Shown here one piece after another: positions 45,579 to 54,149 of a stretch of DNA of 64,000 nucleotides (the first letter of the stretch is position 1; every line of letters starts with the position of its first letter). This stretch comes from CAWDCV01 sp963728125 (GTDB taxonomy: Bacteria; Actinomycetota; Actinomycetes; CAWDCV01). Location: positions 310,001 through 374,000 of the forward strand of contig CAVSIZ010000001.1 in the NCBI GenBank assembly GCA_963728125.1. Reading direction: 5' to 3'. The position numbers were made by a program, and so were the translations under genes. Below the pieces are notes generated by a model that ran no database searches, was not told the origin of the DNA, and worked only from the letters and a program-made list of their open reading frames with translations.

Positions 45579-46454
45579 TCAGTGACTCGGAACGGAGCGC
45601 AGCTTCTCCGGGTTCTGCACCGCGTCGACCTCCGTGATGAGGCCCTTGGCGATCGTGAACGCCATGACCGAGAACGGCGTGCCATGGAGGCGGACGACGA
45701 GGCCCGGCGCCCCGTTGACCATCTCGATGTCGACCGTCGCCCCCTCCGCGGCCTGCCGGGCCAATCCCAGCGTGAGGCGCGCGACCTTCTCGGGGCCGTG
45801 TACCGGGCGCAGCGCGCTCGGGACGACACCGCCGCCGTCGGCACGCCAGACGACGTCGGGATCGAGCACCTTGATGAGCCCCTCGAGGTCTCCCGCAGCC
45901 GCGGCGCTGACGAATGCGTTCAGGACGCGGCGATGCTCGTCGGCCGCGGTGGTGAAGCGCGGCCGGCGTTCTTGAACGTGGTGCCGAGCGCGACTGGCGA
46001 GCTGCCGTACAGCCGCCGGCGAACGTCCAACCGTCTCCGCCAACTCGTCGAACGGCACCCCGAACACATCGTGCAGCACGAACGCGGTCCGTTCCGCTGG
46101 CGACAGCGATTCGAGGACCACGAGCAGGGCCATCGACACCGACTCGTCCAGCGTGACCCGGTCCGCGGGATCGTCGACGGAATCAGCGCGCACGTCGGGT
46201 TCGGGCAGCCACGGACCCACGTACGACTCCCGCCGCGCACGCGCCGAGGTCAGCATGTCCAAGCAGATGCGCGCTGTCACCGTGGTGAGCCAACCGCGAA
46301 GGTCGTCGATCACCGAAGGATCCGGTTGCCGCGCGAGCCGCAGCCACGCCTCCTGCACGGCATCGTCGGCCTCGCCGAACGTGCCCAGCATCCGATAGGC
46401 GACGCCTCGCAGGTGGCTGCGGTGCTCCTCGAACCGTTCGGTCAGCTCGTCCAT
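45579..46454 (-). CDS. ECF41-family sigma factor (SigJ-like) with SnoaL-like C-terminal domain
   Basis: 291 residues. Sigma regions 2 (about 3-70, AYRMLGTFGEADDAVQEAWLRLAR) and 4 (about 115-165, LSPAERTAFVLHDVFGVPFDELAETVGRS in pieces) are followed by a SnoaL-like domain with the ECF41 motifs WRADGGGVVPSA and NPEKL near the end. In this group the C-terminal domain itself modulates activity, so no separate anti-sigma factor is expected, and none is seen. ATG 46454 is chosen. Divergent from the YbaK gene; ECF41 factors often control a neighbouring gene, usually a carboxymuconolactone-type enzyme, which is absent here. Confidence 0.88.
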   Translation of the reverse strand: MDELTERFEEHRSHLRGVAYRMLGTFGEADDAVQEAWLRLARQPDPSVIDDLRGWLTTVTARICLDMLTSARARRESYVGPWLPEPDVRADSVDDPADRVTLDESVSMALLVVLESLSPAERTAFVLHDVFGVPFDELAETVGRSPAAVRQLASRARHHVQERRPRFTTAADEHRRVLNAFVSAAAAGDLEGLIKVLDPDVVWRADGGGVVPSALRPVHGPEKVARLTLGLARQAAEGATVDIEMVNGAPGLVVRLHGTPFSVMAFTIAKGLITEVDAVQNPEKLRSVPSH

Positions 46455-46514
46455 CGCCGTCGATCCTCTCGCCCGATGACGACCCGTAGACGGCAGGGCG
46501 AGACAGGACGTGAC

Positions 46515-47060
46515 ATGCGCGATTCTGGACTCGTGATCGGCACCCTCTCGACCTTGCCAGCTCGCGAGCATCCCGAGCTGCTCGCTGCGCCCGTGGTCGC
46601 CGGACTCGAGACCTTCCCCGAGCCGGACGTCCTCGTCGCGGAGATCGACCCTGCACTCGCAGACACCGCAGCGTTCTGCGAGCGGTACGCGGTGCCACTC
46701 GAGCAGTCCGCGAACTGCGTCGTTGTCGCCGGTCGACGCGGCGACCGCACCACGCTTGCTGCCTGTGTCGTGCTCGCGACAACCCGAGCGGACGTCAATG
46801 GCGTGGTTCGGCGCCGCCTCGACGCGCGGAAGGCGTCGTTCGCGCCGATGGAGCTAGCCGTGGCCGAGACCGGCATGGAGTACGGCGGGATCACGCCGAT
46901 CGGACTGCCGGCGGGCTGGCCGATCTACGTAGACGCACGCGTCGCCGCCGCCGGCCTCGTCATCGTCGGCAGCGGCGTCCGTCGGTCGAAGCTCGTCCTC
47001 CCCGGCGGAGCGCTGGGCGACCTGCACGACGCTGAGGTCGTCGAGGGCCTAGCTTCTTAA
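46515..47060 (+). CDS. YbaK/ProX-like aminoacyl-tRNA deacylase
   Basis: 181 residues of the YbaK/INS fold that hydrolyses misacylated tRNA (for example Ala- or Cys-tRNAPro). Visible: ANCVVVAGRRGDRTTLAACVVLATTRADVNGVVRRRL with the conserved lysine region in RKASFAPMELAVAETGMEYGGITPIGLP, then VIVGSGVRRSKLVLPGGAL. ATG 46515 is chosen, preceded by CAGGACG; upstream sequence of the open frame belongs to the other strand's sigma gene. Single gene, with a 60-base divergent promoter region. Confidence 0.85.
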   Translation: MRDSGLVIGTLSTLPAREHPELLAAPVVAGLETFPEPDVLVAEIDPALADTAAFCERYAVPLEQSANCVVVAGRRGDRTTLAACVVLATTRADVNGVVRRRLDARKASFAPMELAVAETGMEYGGITPIGLPAGWPIYVDARVAAAGLVIVGSGVRRSKLVLPGGALGDLHDAEVVEGLAS

Positions 47061-47100
47061 CACCCTCGACTCAAGCCTCGGCTCCCGCCGAGCAGCGACG

Positions 47101-47119
47101 TTAGGGTAGCCTTACCTCG
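47101..47119 (+). promoter_or_regulatory. IdeR/DmdR-type iron box
   Basis: TTAGGGTAGCCTTACCTCG matches the iron-box consensus TTAGGTTAGGCTAACCTAA at most positions, notably TTAGG, TAG, CT and ACCT. It lies 24 bases upstream of the siderophore-interacting protein start, so repression by iron-loaded IdeR/DtxR is expected. Confidence 0.85.
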
Positions 47120-47142
47120 CATCGAGTCGAGGAAGGGCTGGA

Positions 47143-47967
47143 ATGACCGTCGCTGTAGACACGCGCACTGCCGCACGGCCGTACCGCGTCTTCCGCGTCG
47201 TCGTCCAGGCCACGCAGCGACTGAGCCCCACGTTCCTCCGCGTGACGTTCACCGGGCCCGACCTCGATCAATTCGCCGACAACGGCTTCGACCAGCGCGT
47301 CGTCCTCATTCTGCCGCTGCCCGAGCTCGGGTTCGACCACCTCCCGACCTGGGAGAACTGGCATCCCACCTGGCGCTCACTGCCGCTCGAGCACCGCAAC
47401 CCGCTGCGCACCTACACCGTGCGGGCCGTCCGGCAGCACCAGCACGAGGTCGACGTCGACGTGGTCCTGCATCCGCACGGTGCCGCCTCCCGCTGGGCCG
47501 AGGCGGCGACGCCCGGACAGGCAGCCGCCCTGCTCGGCCCTGACTCCGCGTCCCCGGAGGCGCGCGCCGGCGTCGAGTTCCAGCGCCCCGACGACACCGG
47601 CCCCGTACTCCTCGTCGGTGACGAGACCGCGGTGCCGGCAATTGCGGCCATCCTCGAGCGGCTGCCGAGCGATGCGCACGGTGAGGCGCTGCTCGAGGTG
47701 CCCTGCGCGGAGGACGCTCTCGACCTGCGGGCACCCGCGGGCGTACGTGTCTCGTGGCTGCCCCGCTGCGGCGGCGAGGTAGGAGCCGAGCTCGGGCTGG
47801 TACTGCCTTCGGCAGCAGAGCGCCTGCTCGAAGGGCCCGACGAGCCGTACGTGTGGGTTGCCGGCGAGGCTGCGATGGTGCGTCACGTACGCCATCACCT
47901 GATCAACGAGCGCGAGCTCGATCGCCGCTGTGTCAGTTGCCGGGGCTACTGGCGCCGTCCTCGCTAG
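47143..47967 (+). CDS. Siderophore-interacting protein (FAD ferric-siderophore reductase)
   Basis: 274 residues of the SIP/ViuB family: the N-terminal FAD-binding barrel with NPLRTYTVRAVR (flavin RxYTxR motif) and the C-terminal SIP domain ending YVWVAGEAAMVRHVRHHLI and the CRGYWR signature. Reduces ferric siderophores in the cytoplasm to release iron. ATG 47143 has GGAAGGGC upstream, and an iron box precedes it. No siderophore synthesis or uptake genes are beside it. The stop overlaps the convergent permease gene by four bases. Confidence 0.93.
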   Translation: MTVAVDTRTAARPYRVFRVVVQATQRLSPTFLRVTFTGPDLDQFADNGFDQRVVLILPLPELGFDHLPTWENWHPTWRSLPLEHRNPLRTYTVRAVRQHQHEVDVDVVLHPHGAASRWAEAATPGQAAALLGPDSASPEARAGVEFQRPDDTGPVLLVGDETAVPAIAAILERLPSDAHGEALLEVPCAEDALDLRAPAGVRVSWLPRCGGEVGAELGLVLPSAAERLLEGPDEPYVWVAGEAAMVRHVRHHLINERELDRRCVSCRGYWRRPR

Positions 47968-48702
47968 GCCGTTCGCCGACGCAGGGTCACAGCGCCCAAC
48001 GCCAGGGCGGCCAGCGCACAGCCGGCGACGATGATGACGTTGCGCGCGACGGCACCGGTGAAGTCGGGTGAGCGACTCAACTCCCCCATCGCGTCGACGG
48101 CATACGACAGCGGCAACCAGTCGGAAATTGCACTCAAGGCTGACGGCATTGCATCGCGCTGCACGAGCAGTCCACACAGTAGGAACTGCGGCAGGATCAC
48201 TGCCGGCAGGAATTGCACCGCCTGGAACTCGCTCGAGGCAAAGGCGCTGACGAGCAGTCCCAACGCCATGCCGAGGAGCGCGTCGGCGACAGCAACGAGG
48301 ACGATCGCCCATGCGGGTCCGGCGACGTCGAGGCCCAATACCCAGAGCGCCAGCCCCGCAGCCAGTAGAGCCTGCAGCATCGCGATGACACCGAAGGCAA
48401 GCGCGTAGCCAACGAGCAGATCCAGCTTGTGCATGGGCATCGTCAGCAGTCGTTCGAGCGTTCCCGATGTGCGCTCGCGCAACGTTGCCACCGACGTCAC
48501 GAGAAACATGGTGATGAAGGGAAAGATGCCGAGCAGTGCTGGACCGATGCGATCGAAGACCTCAGGCGAATCGGAGAAAAGCCACGCCAGCAAAGAAATC
48601 AGTATGCAAGGCACAAGCAGCAGCATTGCCAGCGTACGGCGGTCATGGCGCAGCTGATGCAGTACCCGCCGACGCAGTAGCGAACGTCACGCGCGCGCTC
48701 AT
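47964..48702 (-). CDS. ABC-2 type exporter permease, frame break near the start
   Basis: Six-helix permease of a drug-export type ABC-2 system: LLLVPCILISLLAWLF, GIFPFITMFLVTSVATLRERTSGTLERLLTMPM and the LP/PLSYAVDAMGELS end are family features. The continuous frame starts only at ATG 48626 (220 residues), which would lose the cytoplasmic N-terminus. The ATG at 48702, overlapping the ATPase stop (ATGA), reads MSARVTFATAS; skipping one base at about 48668 continues as RVLHQLRHDRRTLAM into the main frame, the usual N-terminus of this family. The repaired length is 245 residues. Confidence 0.82.
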
Positions 48703-49424
48703 GCTGCCACCCGCGCAGCATCGTCAACCAAGCGAAGAAAGGCCTGCTCCATGTCGTCGCGGTCGGTGCGGCGCAGCAACTCATCCGGTTCATCGTCAGC
48801 GAGTATTCGCGCCTGTCTCATCAGCACCAATCGATCGCACCGCGCCGCCTCGTCCATGACGTGCGAGGAGATGAGAAGCGTGACGCCGTCAGTGGCGAGA
48901 CGGTGAAACAGCTCCCACAGTTCGCGCCGAAGCACCGGGTCCAATCCCACCGTCGGTTCGTCGAGCACCAAGACCTCCGGTTTGCCCAGGAGTGCTGCGG
49001 CAAGCGACACCCGCGACTCTTGGCCGCCAGATAGTTGGTTCACGAGTACGTCGGCATGCGTGTCAAGGCTCACTTCTGCGATGACCCGATCGACGTCGGC
49101 AGCGGGCGCACCGAGGACCGCCGCGAAGTAGTGCAGGTTCTCGCGCACTGTGAGGTCGCTGTACACCGACGGCGCCTGCGTCAGATAGCCCACACGGGAT
49201 CGCAGCGGAGCACTCCCCGCCGGCAGCCCGAGCACCGACACCGTGCCGCTCGCGATCCGCTGGACACCGACGATCGATCGCATCAGCGTGCTCTTACCGC
49301 ACCCGCTCGGGCCGAGCAGTCCCGTCACTGACCCGGTCGGGACGGCCAGCGTCACGTCGTCGAGCGCCAACCGACTACCACGGACGACGCGCAGCGCGGA
49401 GACTTCCACGGCATTATTCACCAT
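48699..49424 (-). CDS. ABC transporter ATPase, drug-export type
   Basis: 241 residues. Walker A GPSGCGKST, Q-loop YLTQAPSVYSDLTVRENL, signature QLSGGQESRVSLAAAL, Walker B VLVLDEPTVGLD and switch histidine ISSHVMDEA are intact. ATG 49424 is chosen because homology starts at VNNAVEVSALRVVRG; a TTG start at 49460 is the alternative. A promoter placed so that transcription begins near the ATG suggests a leaderless message, and a TetR-type palindrome covers that start. Confidence 0.9.
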   Translation of the reverse strand: MVNNAVEVSALRVVRGSRLALDDVTLAVPTGSVTGLLGPSGCGKSTLMRSIVGVQRIASGTVSVLGLPAGSAPLRSRVGYLTQAPSVYSDLTVRENLHYFAAVLGAPAADVDRVIAEVSLDTHADVLVNQLSGGQESRVSLAAALLGKPEVLVLDEPTVGLDPVLRRELWELFHRLATDGVTLLISSHVMDEAARCDRLVLMRQARILADDEPDELLRRTDRDDMEQAFLRLVDDAARVAA

Positions 49425-49436
49425 GTGATGAATAAT
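49413..49436. promoter_or_regulatory. 24-bp palindrome over the ABC operon start (probable TetR operator)
   Basis: Perfect arms ATTATTCA (49413-49420) and TGAATAAT (49429-49436) around CCATGTGA. It covers the ATG and the -10 region of the ABC exporter, and is AT-rich in GC-rich surroundings. The TetR-family gene encoded just upstream is the obvious ligand. Confidence 0.75.
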
Positions 49437-49460
49437 CCGCCTTCGCGTGGCGGAAGTCAA
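49432..49460 (-). promoter_or_regulatory. Sigma-70-type promoter of the ABC exporter
   Basis: On the minus strand TTGACT (49460-49455), a 17-base spacer and GATTAT (49437-49432) fit a housekeeping promoter. The predicted transcription start is around 49425, at or one base before the ATG. Confidence 0.6.
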
Positions 49461-49533
49461 GATCGAGTGATGCTAGACACGAGAACCTTGCGGCGAGTCG
49501 CGCGAGTTGGCATCACAGTGGACGCTGCGCCGT

Positions 49534-50136
49534 TCAGGGGTCGGGCGTGAGGTAGCGCTGCAGCGTCGGCGCCACGAGTGCTACGACGTCCTCGTCGGTG
49601 GCCGATGCCAGCGGCTCGATGCGAATGACGTAGCGGAGCATGGCCACACCGATGAGTTGCGCTGCCGCGACCTCGACGCGCAACTCGCGCTCCTCGGGCG
49701 GCAGGTTCAGGGCAGCGGCGACCCGCGACAGGATCGTCTGAGCGACGAAGCCGCGCAACATCGCGGCCGCCTGCTCGTTCGTCAGCGCTGCACGCAGCAC
49801 GGCCAGAAAGGGCTCGCGGCCCTGCGGATCGCCCCAGACGCTGAGGAAGAACCGGGCCATGCGCTCGCCGAGACCGTCGACGCCACCGGCGAGAACGTCG
49901 GGCAGCCGTTCCGCGGGCGAGAACGGCAGCTGCATGGCGGCGACGAACAGCTCCTCCTTGCCGTTGGCGAAGTAGTGGTGGACGAGAGCCGGGTCGACGT
50001 CAGCCACGCGGGCGATCCCGCGCAGCGTCACGCCGTCGTACCCCTTCTCAGCGAACTCCTGCCGCGCTGCCGTCACGATCTCGGCGCGCGTGTCGACGCC
50101 ACCTGGGCGGCGACCGCGCGTCCCGACCCCAGCCAT
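49534..50136 (-). CDS. TetR-family transcriptional regulator
   Basis: 200 residues: an N-terminal helix-turn-helix (about 15-60, DTRAEIVTAARQEFAEKGYDGVTLRGIARVADVDPALVHHYFANGKEEL read in pieces) and a ligand domain resembling the C-terminal TetR_C_17 type. ATG 50136 is chosen, overlapping the methyltransferase stop (TGATG). It lies directly upstream of the ABC exporter on the same strand; the AT-rich palindrome at 49413-49436 is its probable operator, making this a drug-responsive repressor-exporter unit. Confidence 0.88.
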   Translation of the reverse strand: MAGVGTRGRRPGGVDTRAEIVTAARQEFAEKGYDGVTLRGIARVADVDPALVHHYFANGKEELFVAAMQLPFSPAERLPDVLAGGVDGLGERMARFFLSVWGDPQGREPFLAVLRAALTNEQAAAMLRGFVAQTILSRVAAALNLPPEERELRVEVAAAQLIGVAMLRYVIRIEPLASATDEDVVALVAPTLQRYLTPDP

Positions 50137-50873
50137 CACGCCACCAGAGCCACGTGCAGCTGGCAGACGTAGCGCTCGTGGACGATCCCGTCGGGCCACG
50201 CCTTGTCGAGCTGCGCGCGGTAGTGCAGCAGGTAGTCCAACCGGTCGACACCGAGCTCGATCACCGACGAATGCGTCGCTCTCTCATCGAGGACGTCCTG
50301 GATGTCTACGGATCGTTGCCACGGCACCGTCAGTCGCCACACGTCGGTGAACCGCCCCGACGTGCGAAGCCGACGCTCCACGTCAGCGTGATCGATGTTG
50401 CCCGCATTCGCGGGTCGCTCTCGGCCGGTCTCCTCGAACCACTGCCGTGAATCGACTGGCGCACCTTCCTCGTACTCGTTCCACCACAACGCGAGCGCGC
50501 GGCCCGCACGGAGCACGCGCAACGCCTCCGCAGATGCGGCCTCCTCCGGCATCCAATGCCACGACATGGCGTAGCAGACGAGGTCGCACGATGCTGACCG
50601 AACAGGCAACGCAGCGCCGGAGCCCACGACCGCGGCCGACGGAATGCGCTGATGCTTCAGCATTGCCAGGCTGAGGTCGACAGCGAGCACGTGTGCCCCG
50701 CGGGCAACCAGCTCGGCCGTAGCAATACCCGTGCCCGCCCCGACGTCGACGACGACGGCACCACGCAACGGACGACCCGACAGCTTCTCGATTCCGTCGT
50801 ACAGCCCCGGCGGGTACGGCGGCCGCAGCCGGCCGTACACCTGCGCTGCGGAATCGAAGACCGTACGACTCAT
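50136..50873 (-). CDS. Class I SAM-dependent methyltransferase
   Basis: 245 residues. Motif I VVDVGAGTGIATAEL (about 41-55), acidic loop in HVLAVDLSLAMLKHQ, motif II DLVCYAMSWHWM with the aromatic residues of the type-11 group, and post-motif LRAGRALALWWNEY. The substrate is unknown; the set resembles small-molecule methyltransferases. It is coupled to the isomerase gene upstream (ATGA) and to the TetR-type gene downstream (TGATG). Confidence 0.85.
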   Translation of the reverse strand: MSRTVFDSAAQVYGRLRPPYPPGLYDGIEKLSGRPLRGAVVVDVGAGTGIATAELVARGAHVLAVDLSLAMLKHQRIPSAAVVGSGAALPVRSASCDLVCYAMSWHWMPEEAASAEALRVLRAGRALALWWNEYEEGAPVDSRQWFEETGRERPANAGNIDHADVERRLRTSGRFTDVWRLTVPWQRSVDIQDVLDERATHSSVIELGVDRLDYLLHYRAQLDKAWPDGIVHERYVCQLHVALVA

Positions 50874-51742
50874 CGCGAACTCGAGAACTCGGCCGCCAGG
50901 TGCAGCCTGGCGAACGCCAGTGCCTCCGCGAGGTCGGCCTCTCGCTCTTCGCGGGACAGCGCGCGCCGCGTGTTGACCTCGAGGACAACCGTCCCGCCGA
51001 ACCCGCCGCGCGCGAGGCCCTCCAGCAACTCAGCGCAGGGCTGCGTCCCGCGCCCCGGCACGAGGTGCTCGTCGCGCGCAGAGCCACTGCCGTCGGCGAG
51101 ATGGACGTGTGCCAGCCGCTCTCCTAGCGCGGACGCCATCGCTAGCGCGTCCGACTGCGACGTGGCCGTGTGCGACAGGTCGAGCGTCACGTTGCGGTAG
51201 TCCTGCCAGATGGGATCCCAGTCGGGTGCGTACGCCTTGACCTCACGCCCGCGCGCCCGCCACGGGAACATGTTCTCGACGGCGAACTTGACGTGCGTCT
51301 CCTCGTGCATGACCTCGATGCCGGTCACGAAGGCCTTCGCGTACTCGCGTTGCCACAGGAACGGCGGATGCACGACGACGACGTCGGCGCCGAGTGTCTC
51401 GGCGACCTCTTGCGCGCGGACCAGCTTGAGCCAGGGATCGGTGCCCCACACGCGTTGCGTGATGAGCAAGCAGGGCGAGTGCACGGCGAGCACCGGGACG
51501 CCGTACGAATCGACCAAGCGCTGCAGCTCCTCCAGCGACTGGCTCACCGGATCGGTCCAGACCATGACCTCGACACCGTCGTAGCCGAGCTTCGCCGAGA
51601 GCTCGAATGCCACCTCGGTGGGCTCCGGGTAGGTCGACGCCGTCGACAGCGCAACGCGTGCGTCGGGGATGCGTACCGTTTCCGCTCCGTGAGAGACGTG
51701 CACAGCCTCTCCCGCGCTGCTCACCTCGAAGCGGCCGGTCAC
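50870..51742 (-). CDS. Sugar phosphate isomerase/epimerase (xylose isomerase-like TIM barrel)
   Basis: 290 residues of the AP-endonuclease-2/xylose isomerase-like fold: ALSTASTYPEPTEVAFELSAKLGYDGVEVMVW in parts, VLAVHSPCL, VVVHPPFLWQ, FAVENMFPW, TLDLSHTATS, HVHLADGSG and VLEVN supply the metal-binding His, Glu and Asp residues. The reaction is unknown. Protein homology begins about residue 24, so a later GTG (VHVSHGAETVRIP) may be the true start; GTG 51742 is the longest. A close relative sits near radA/disA in Streptomyces. Confidence 0.78.
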   Translation of the reverse strand: MTGRFEVSSAGEAVHVSHGAETVRIPDARVALSTASTYPEPTEVAFELSAKLGYDGVEVMVWTDPVSQSLEELQRLVDSYGVPVLAVHSPCLLITQRVWGTDPWLKLVRAQEVAETLGADVVVVHPPFLWQREYAKAFVTGIEVMHEETHVKFAVENMFPWRARGREVKAYAPDWDPIWQDYRNVTLDLSHTATSQSDALAMASALGERLAHVHLADGSGSARDEHLVPGRGTQPCAELLEGLARGGFGGTVVLEVNTRRALSREEREADLAEALAFARLHLAAEFSSSR

Positions 51743-51788
51743 GGTCGACCAGCCTAGGGCGGCGGCAGCGGGGCACTAGGCTGAGCCG

Positions 51789-52685
51789 GTGCCGGAAGTC
51801 CCCCTCGATGTGCCGAGGGAATGGGTGGAGTTCGTCGATCCGGCCGACGCCGAGCAGGTCTTCCGCTGCGATCTCACCTGGCTCACGTCCCGGTGGACCT
51901 GCATCTACGCGCGAGGGTGTGCCGGCATCATCACCGGGCGGCCGGACGACGGGTGCTGCACGCACGGCGCGCACTTCTCCGATCGCGCGGACGAGCAGCG
52001 GGTACGCCGCTTCGCGGCGGAACTGACGCCGGCGGATTGGCAGTACGCGAGCGTCGGTCGGCGCCGCGGCATCGCCAGCGTCGAGGACGGCAAGCGCAAG
52101 ACCAAGGTGGTCGACGGCGCCTGCATCTTCCTCAACCGGCCCGGATTCGCCGGTGGGCAGGGCTGCGCGTTGCACGCGTACGCGCTGCGCGTCGGACGTC
52201 ACCCGCTGGAGACCAAGCCGGACGTGTGCTGGCAGCTGCCCGTGCGCCGCACGTTCCGCTGGGTCAACCGTCCTGATGAGACCCGCTACCTCGAAGTGAC
52301 GATCGCCGAGTACGACCGGCGTGGCTGGGGACCGGGCGGGCACGACCTGCACTGGTGGTGCACGTCAGCCACAGAGGCTCACGTCGGGGCCGAGCCGTTG
52401 TTCGTCTCCTACGGTCCGGAGCTGACGGCGCTGATGGGCGAGTCCGCGTACGCCGTCCTCGCCGGCATCTGCACCGAGCGGGTCGCGACGGGGATGGCGG
52501 CGCCGCATCCCGCCGACCCGCCGATCGAGGCCGACGACGCTTCATCGCCGAACGGCAAGCCGACGCGACGCCCGGCACTCCCGGTTCGCATCAAGCGCGC
52601 GCGTCGCGATAGCCGTTGCGTCCTCGCCGCGCATCTCAGCGCGTTGGGCGGGCCTGTGGATGTCTGCGCGGGTTTGTCGGCCTAG
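51789..52685 (+). CDS. Cysteine-rich protein, YkgJ/DUF3109-like (unknown)
   Basis: 298 residues. At least eleven cysteines in a YkgJ-like order: WTCIYARGCAGI, PDDGCCTHGAHF, GACIFLNRP, GQGCALHAYAL and DVCWQLP, then WWCTSATEAH. The CIFLN...GCALH...CW core is like families that bind a metal or Fe-S cluster through such cysteines; this assignment is my inference. No signal peptide or helix. The GTG at 51789 follows a 46-base gap from the divergent isomerase gene; radA follows 17 bases after the stop. Confidence 0.65.
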   Translation: MPEVPLDVPREWVEFVDPADAEQVFRCDLTWLTSRWTCIYARGCAGIITGRPDDGCCTHGAHFSDRADEQRVRRFAAELTPADWQYASVGRRRGIASVEDGKRKTKVVDGACIFLNRPGFAGGQGCALHAYALRVGRHPLETKPDVCWQLPVRRTFRWVNRPDETRYLEVTIAEYDRRGWGPGGHDLHWWCTSATEAHVGAEPLFVSYGPELTALMGESAYAVLAGICTERVATGMAAPHPADPPIEADDASSPNGKPTRRPALPVRIKRARRDSRCVLAAHLSALGGPVDVCAGLSA

Positions 52686-52702
52686 GCCACTAGCGTCCGC
52701 GT

Positions 52703-54061
52703 ATGCCCAAGACGTCGGCGCGCGAGCGCGTTCCGTACCGCTGCGCCGACTGCGGCTGGGAGGCGCCGAAGTGGGTCGGCCGGTGCGGCGAATGCCAGGC
52801 GTGGGGCACGGTCGAGGAGGTCCGGCCGGCGCGGCTGCGCGCCGTTGCACCCGGTCCGGTGACGACAGCGGCGCGGCCCATCGTCCACGTCGACGTCGCC
52901 GCTGCGCAGGCACGACCGACGAGCGTGCCCGAGCTCGACCGCGTCCTCGGCGGAGGGCTCGTGCCCGGTGCGGTCGTCCTGGTGGCAGGCGAGCCGGGGG
53001 TGGGCAAGTCGACGTTGCTCCTCGACGTCGCGTCTCGATTCGCCGATCCCGGTGAGACAAGCCTGGTCGTCACCGGTGAGGAGTCGGCAGCGCAGGTACG
53101 CCTGCGGGCTGGGCGGATCGGCGCGCTCGCCCCCGATCTCTACCTTGCCGCGGAGACCGATCTCGCGGCCGTGCTCGGCCACGTCGACGCGGTGCGACCG
53201 TCGCTGCTCGTCGTCGATTCGGTTCAGACCATCGGCTGCGCCGACATCGAAGGCGCGCCGGGCGGCGTGACGCAGGTACGCGAGGTCGCTGCCGCACTCA
53301 GCCGGGTTGCGAAGGAACGCGGCATTGCTGTCGTGCTGGTTGGCCACGTCACCAAGGACGGCGCGATCGCCGGTCCCCGCGCCCTCGAGCATCTGGTCGA
53401 CGTCGTCCTGCACTTCGAGGGCGATCGGCACGGCCGGCTCCGCATGGTGCGCGCGGTGAAGAATCGGTTCGGCCCGACCGATGAGGTCGGCTGCTTCGAC
53501 CTGAGCGACGCCGGCATCGTCGGCCTACCCGATCCGTCTGCTCTCTTCGTGACCCGCCACCGCCACCCGGTCCCCGGCACGTGCGTGACCGTGGCACTGG
53601 AGGGGCGACGACCGTTGGTTGCCGAGGTTCAGGCGCTCGTCGCGGAGTCGACGTTCGGCACCGGACGGCGGACCACCTCGGGTCTCGACACGGGACGGGT
53701 GGCGATGGTGCTCGCCGTCCTCGAGAAGCGCGGCGGAGTCCCGCTCGGCAAGCACGATGTTTATGCAGCCACCGTCGGCGGCGGCCGGATGACGGAGCCC
53801 GCCTGCGACCTCGCGATCGCGCTGTCCGTGGCCACCGCCGCGCGTGACCTCGCCCTGGCCAGCGACGTCGTCGCGATCGGCGAGGTGGGTCTCGCCGGAG
53901 AGGTGCGCGCGGTCTCCGGCGTGGAGCGGCGACTCGCGGAGGCGGCGCGGTTGGGCTTTACGAAGGCTCTCGTCCCGAGTCAGCCGGGTCGCGTGCCCGA
54001 GGGCATGGAGGTGGTCGCCATCGAGGACGTCCCCTCATTGCTCGCGGCAGTACACGCCTAA
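52703..54061 (+). CDS. radA: DNA repair protein RadA
   Basis: Helicase-like RecA relative that extends heteroduplex during recombination. 452 residues: a C4 zinc finger (YRCADCGWEAPKWVGRCGEC, residues 12-31), Walker A GEPGVGKST (96-104), Walker B LLVVDSVQT, the RadA-specific KNRFG motif in RAVKNRFGPTDEVG, and a Lon-like C-terminal domain (VYAATVGGGRMTEPACDLAIALSVATAA in pieces). disA follows after 88 bases, the usual pairing of two branch-processing proteins. Confidence 0.96.
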   Translation: MPKTSARERVPYRCADCGWEAPKWVGRCGECQAWGTVEEVRPARLRAVAPGPVTTAARPIVHVDVAAAQARPTSVPELDRVLGGGLVPGAVVLVAGEPGVGKSTLLLDVASRFADPGETSLVVTGEESAAQVRLRAGRIGALAPDLYLAAETDLAAVLGHVDAVRPSLLVVDSVQTIGCADIEGAPGGVTQVREVAAALSRVAKERGIAVVLVGHVTKDGAIAGPRALEHLVDVVLHFEGDRHGRLRMVRAVKNRFGPTDEVGCFDLSDAGIVGLPDPSALFVTRHRHPVPGTCVTVALEGRRPLVAEVQALVAESTFGTGRRTTSGLDTGRVAMVLAVLEKRGGVPLGKHDVYAATVGGGRMTEPACDLAIALSVATAARDLALASDVVAIGEVGLAGEVRAVSGVERRLAEAARLGFTKALVPSQPGRVPEGMEVVAIEDVPSLLAAVHA

Positions 54062-54149
54062 GTCATCCCGCGTCAAGAGCACCCGACGGCCGCCGATACA
54101 CTACCTACCCGTTTGGCCCGACCATCGCGCCCATTCCCCAGGAGTAACT

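Noticed and set aside
48429..48859. Plus-strand ORFs opposite the ABC permease and ATPase genes
   Set aside because: Antisense shadows with atypical composition and no ribosome binding site.
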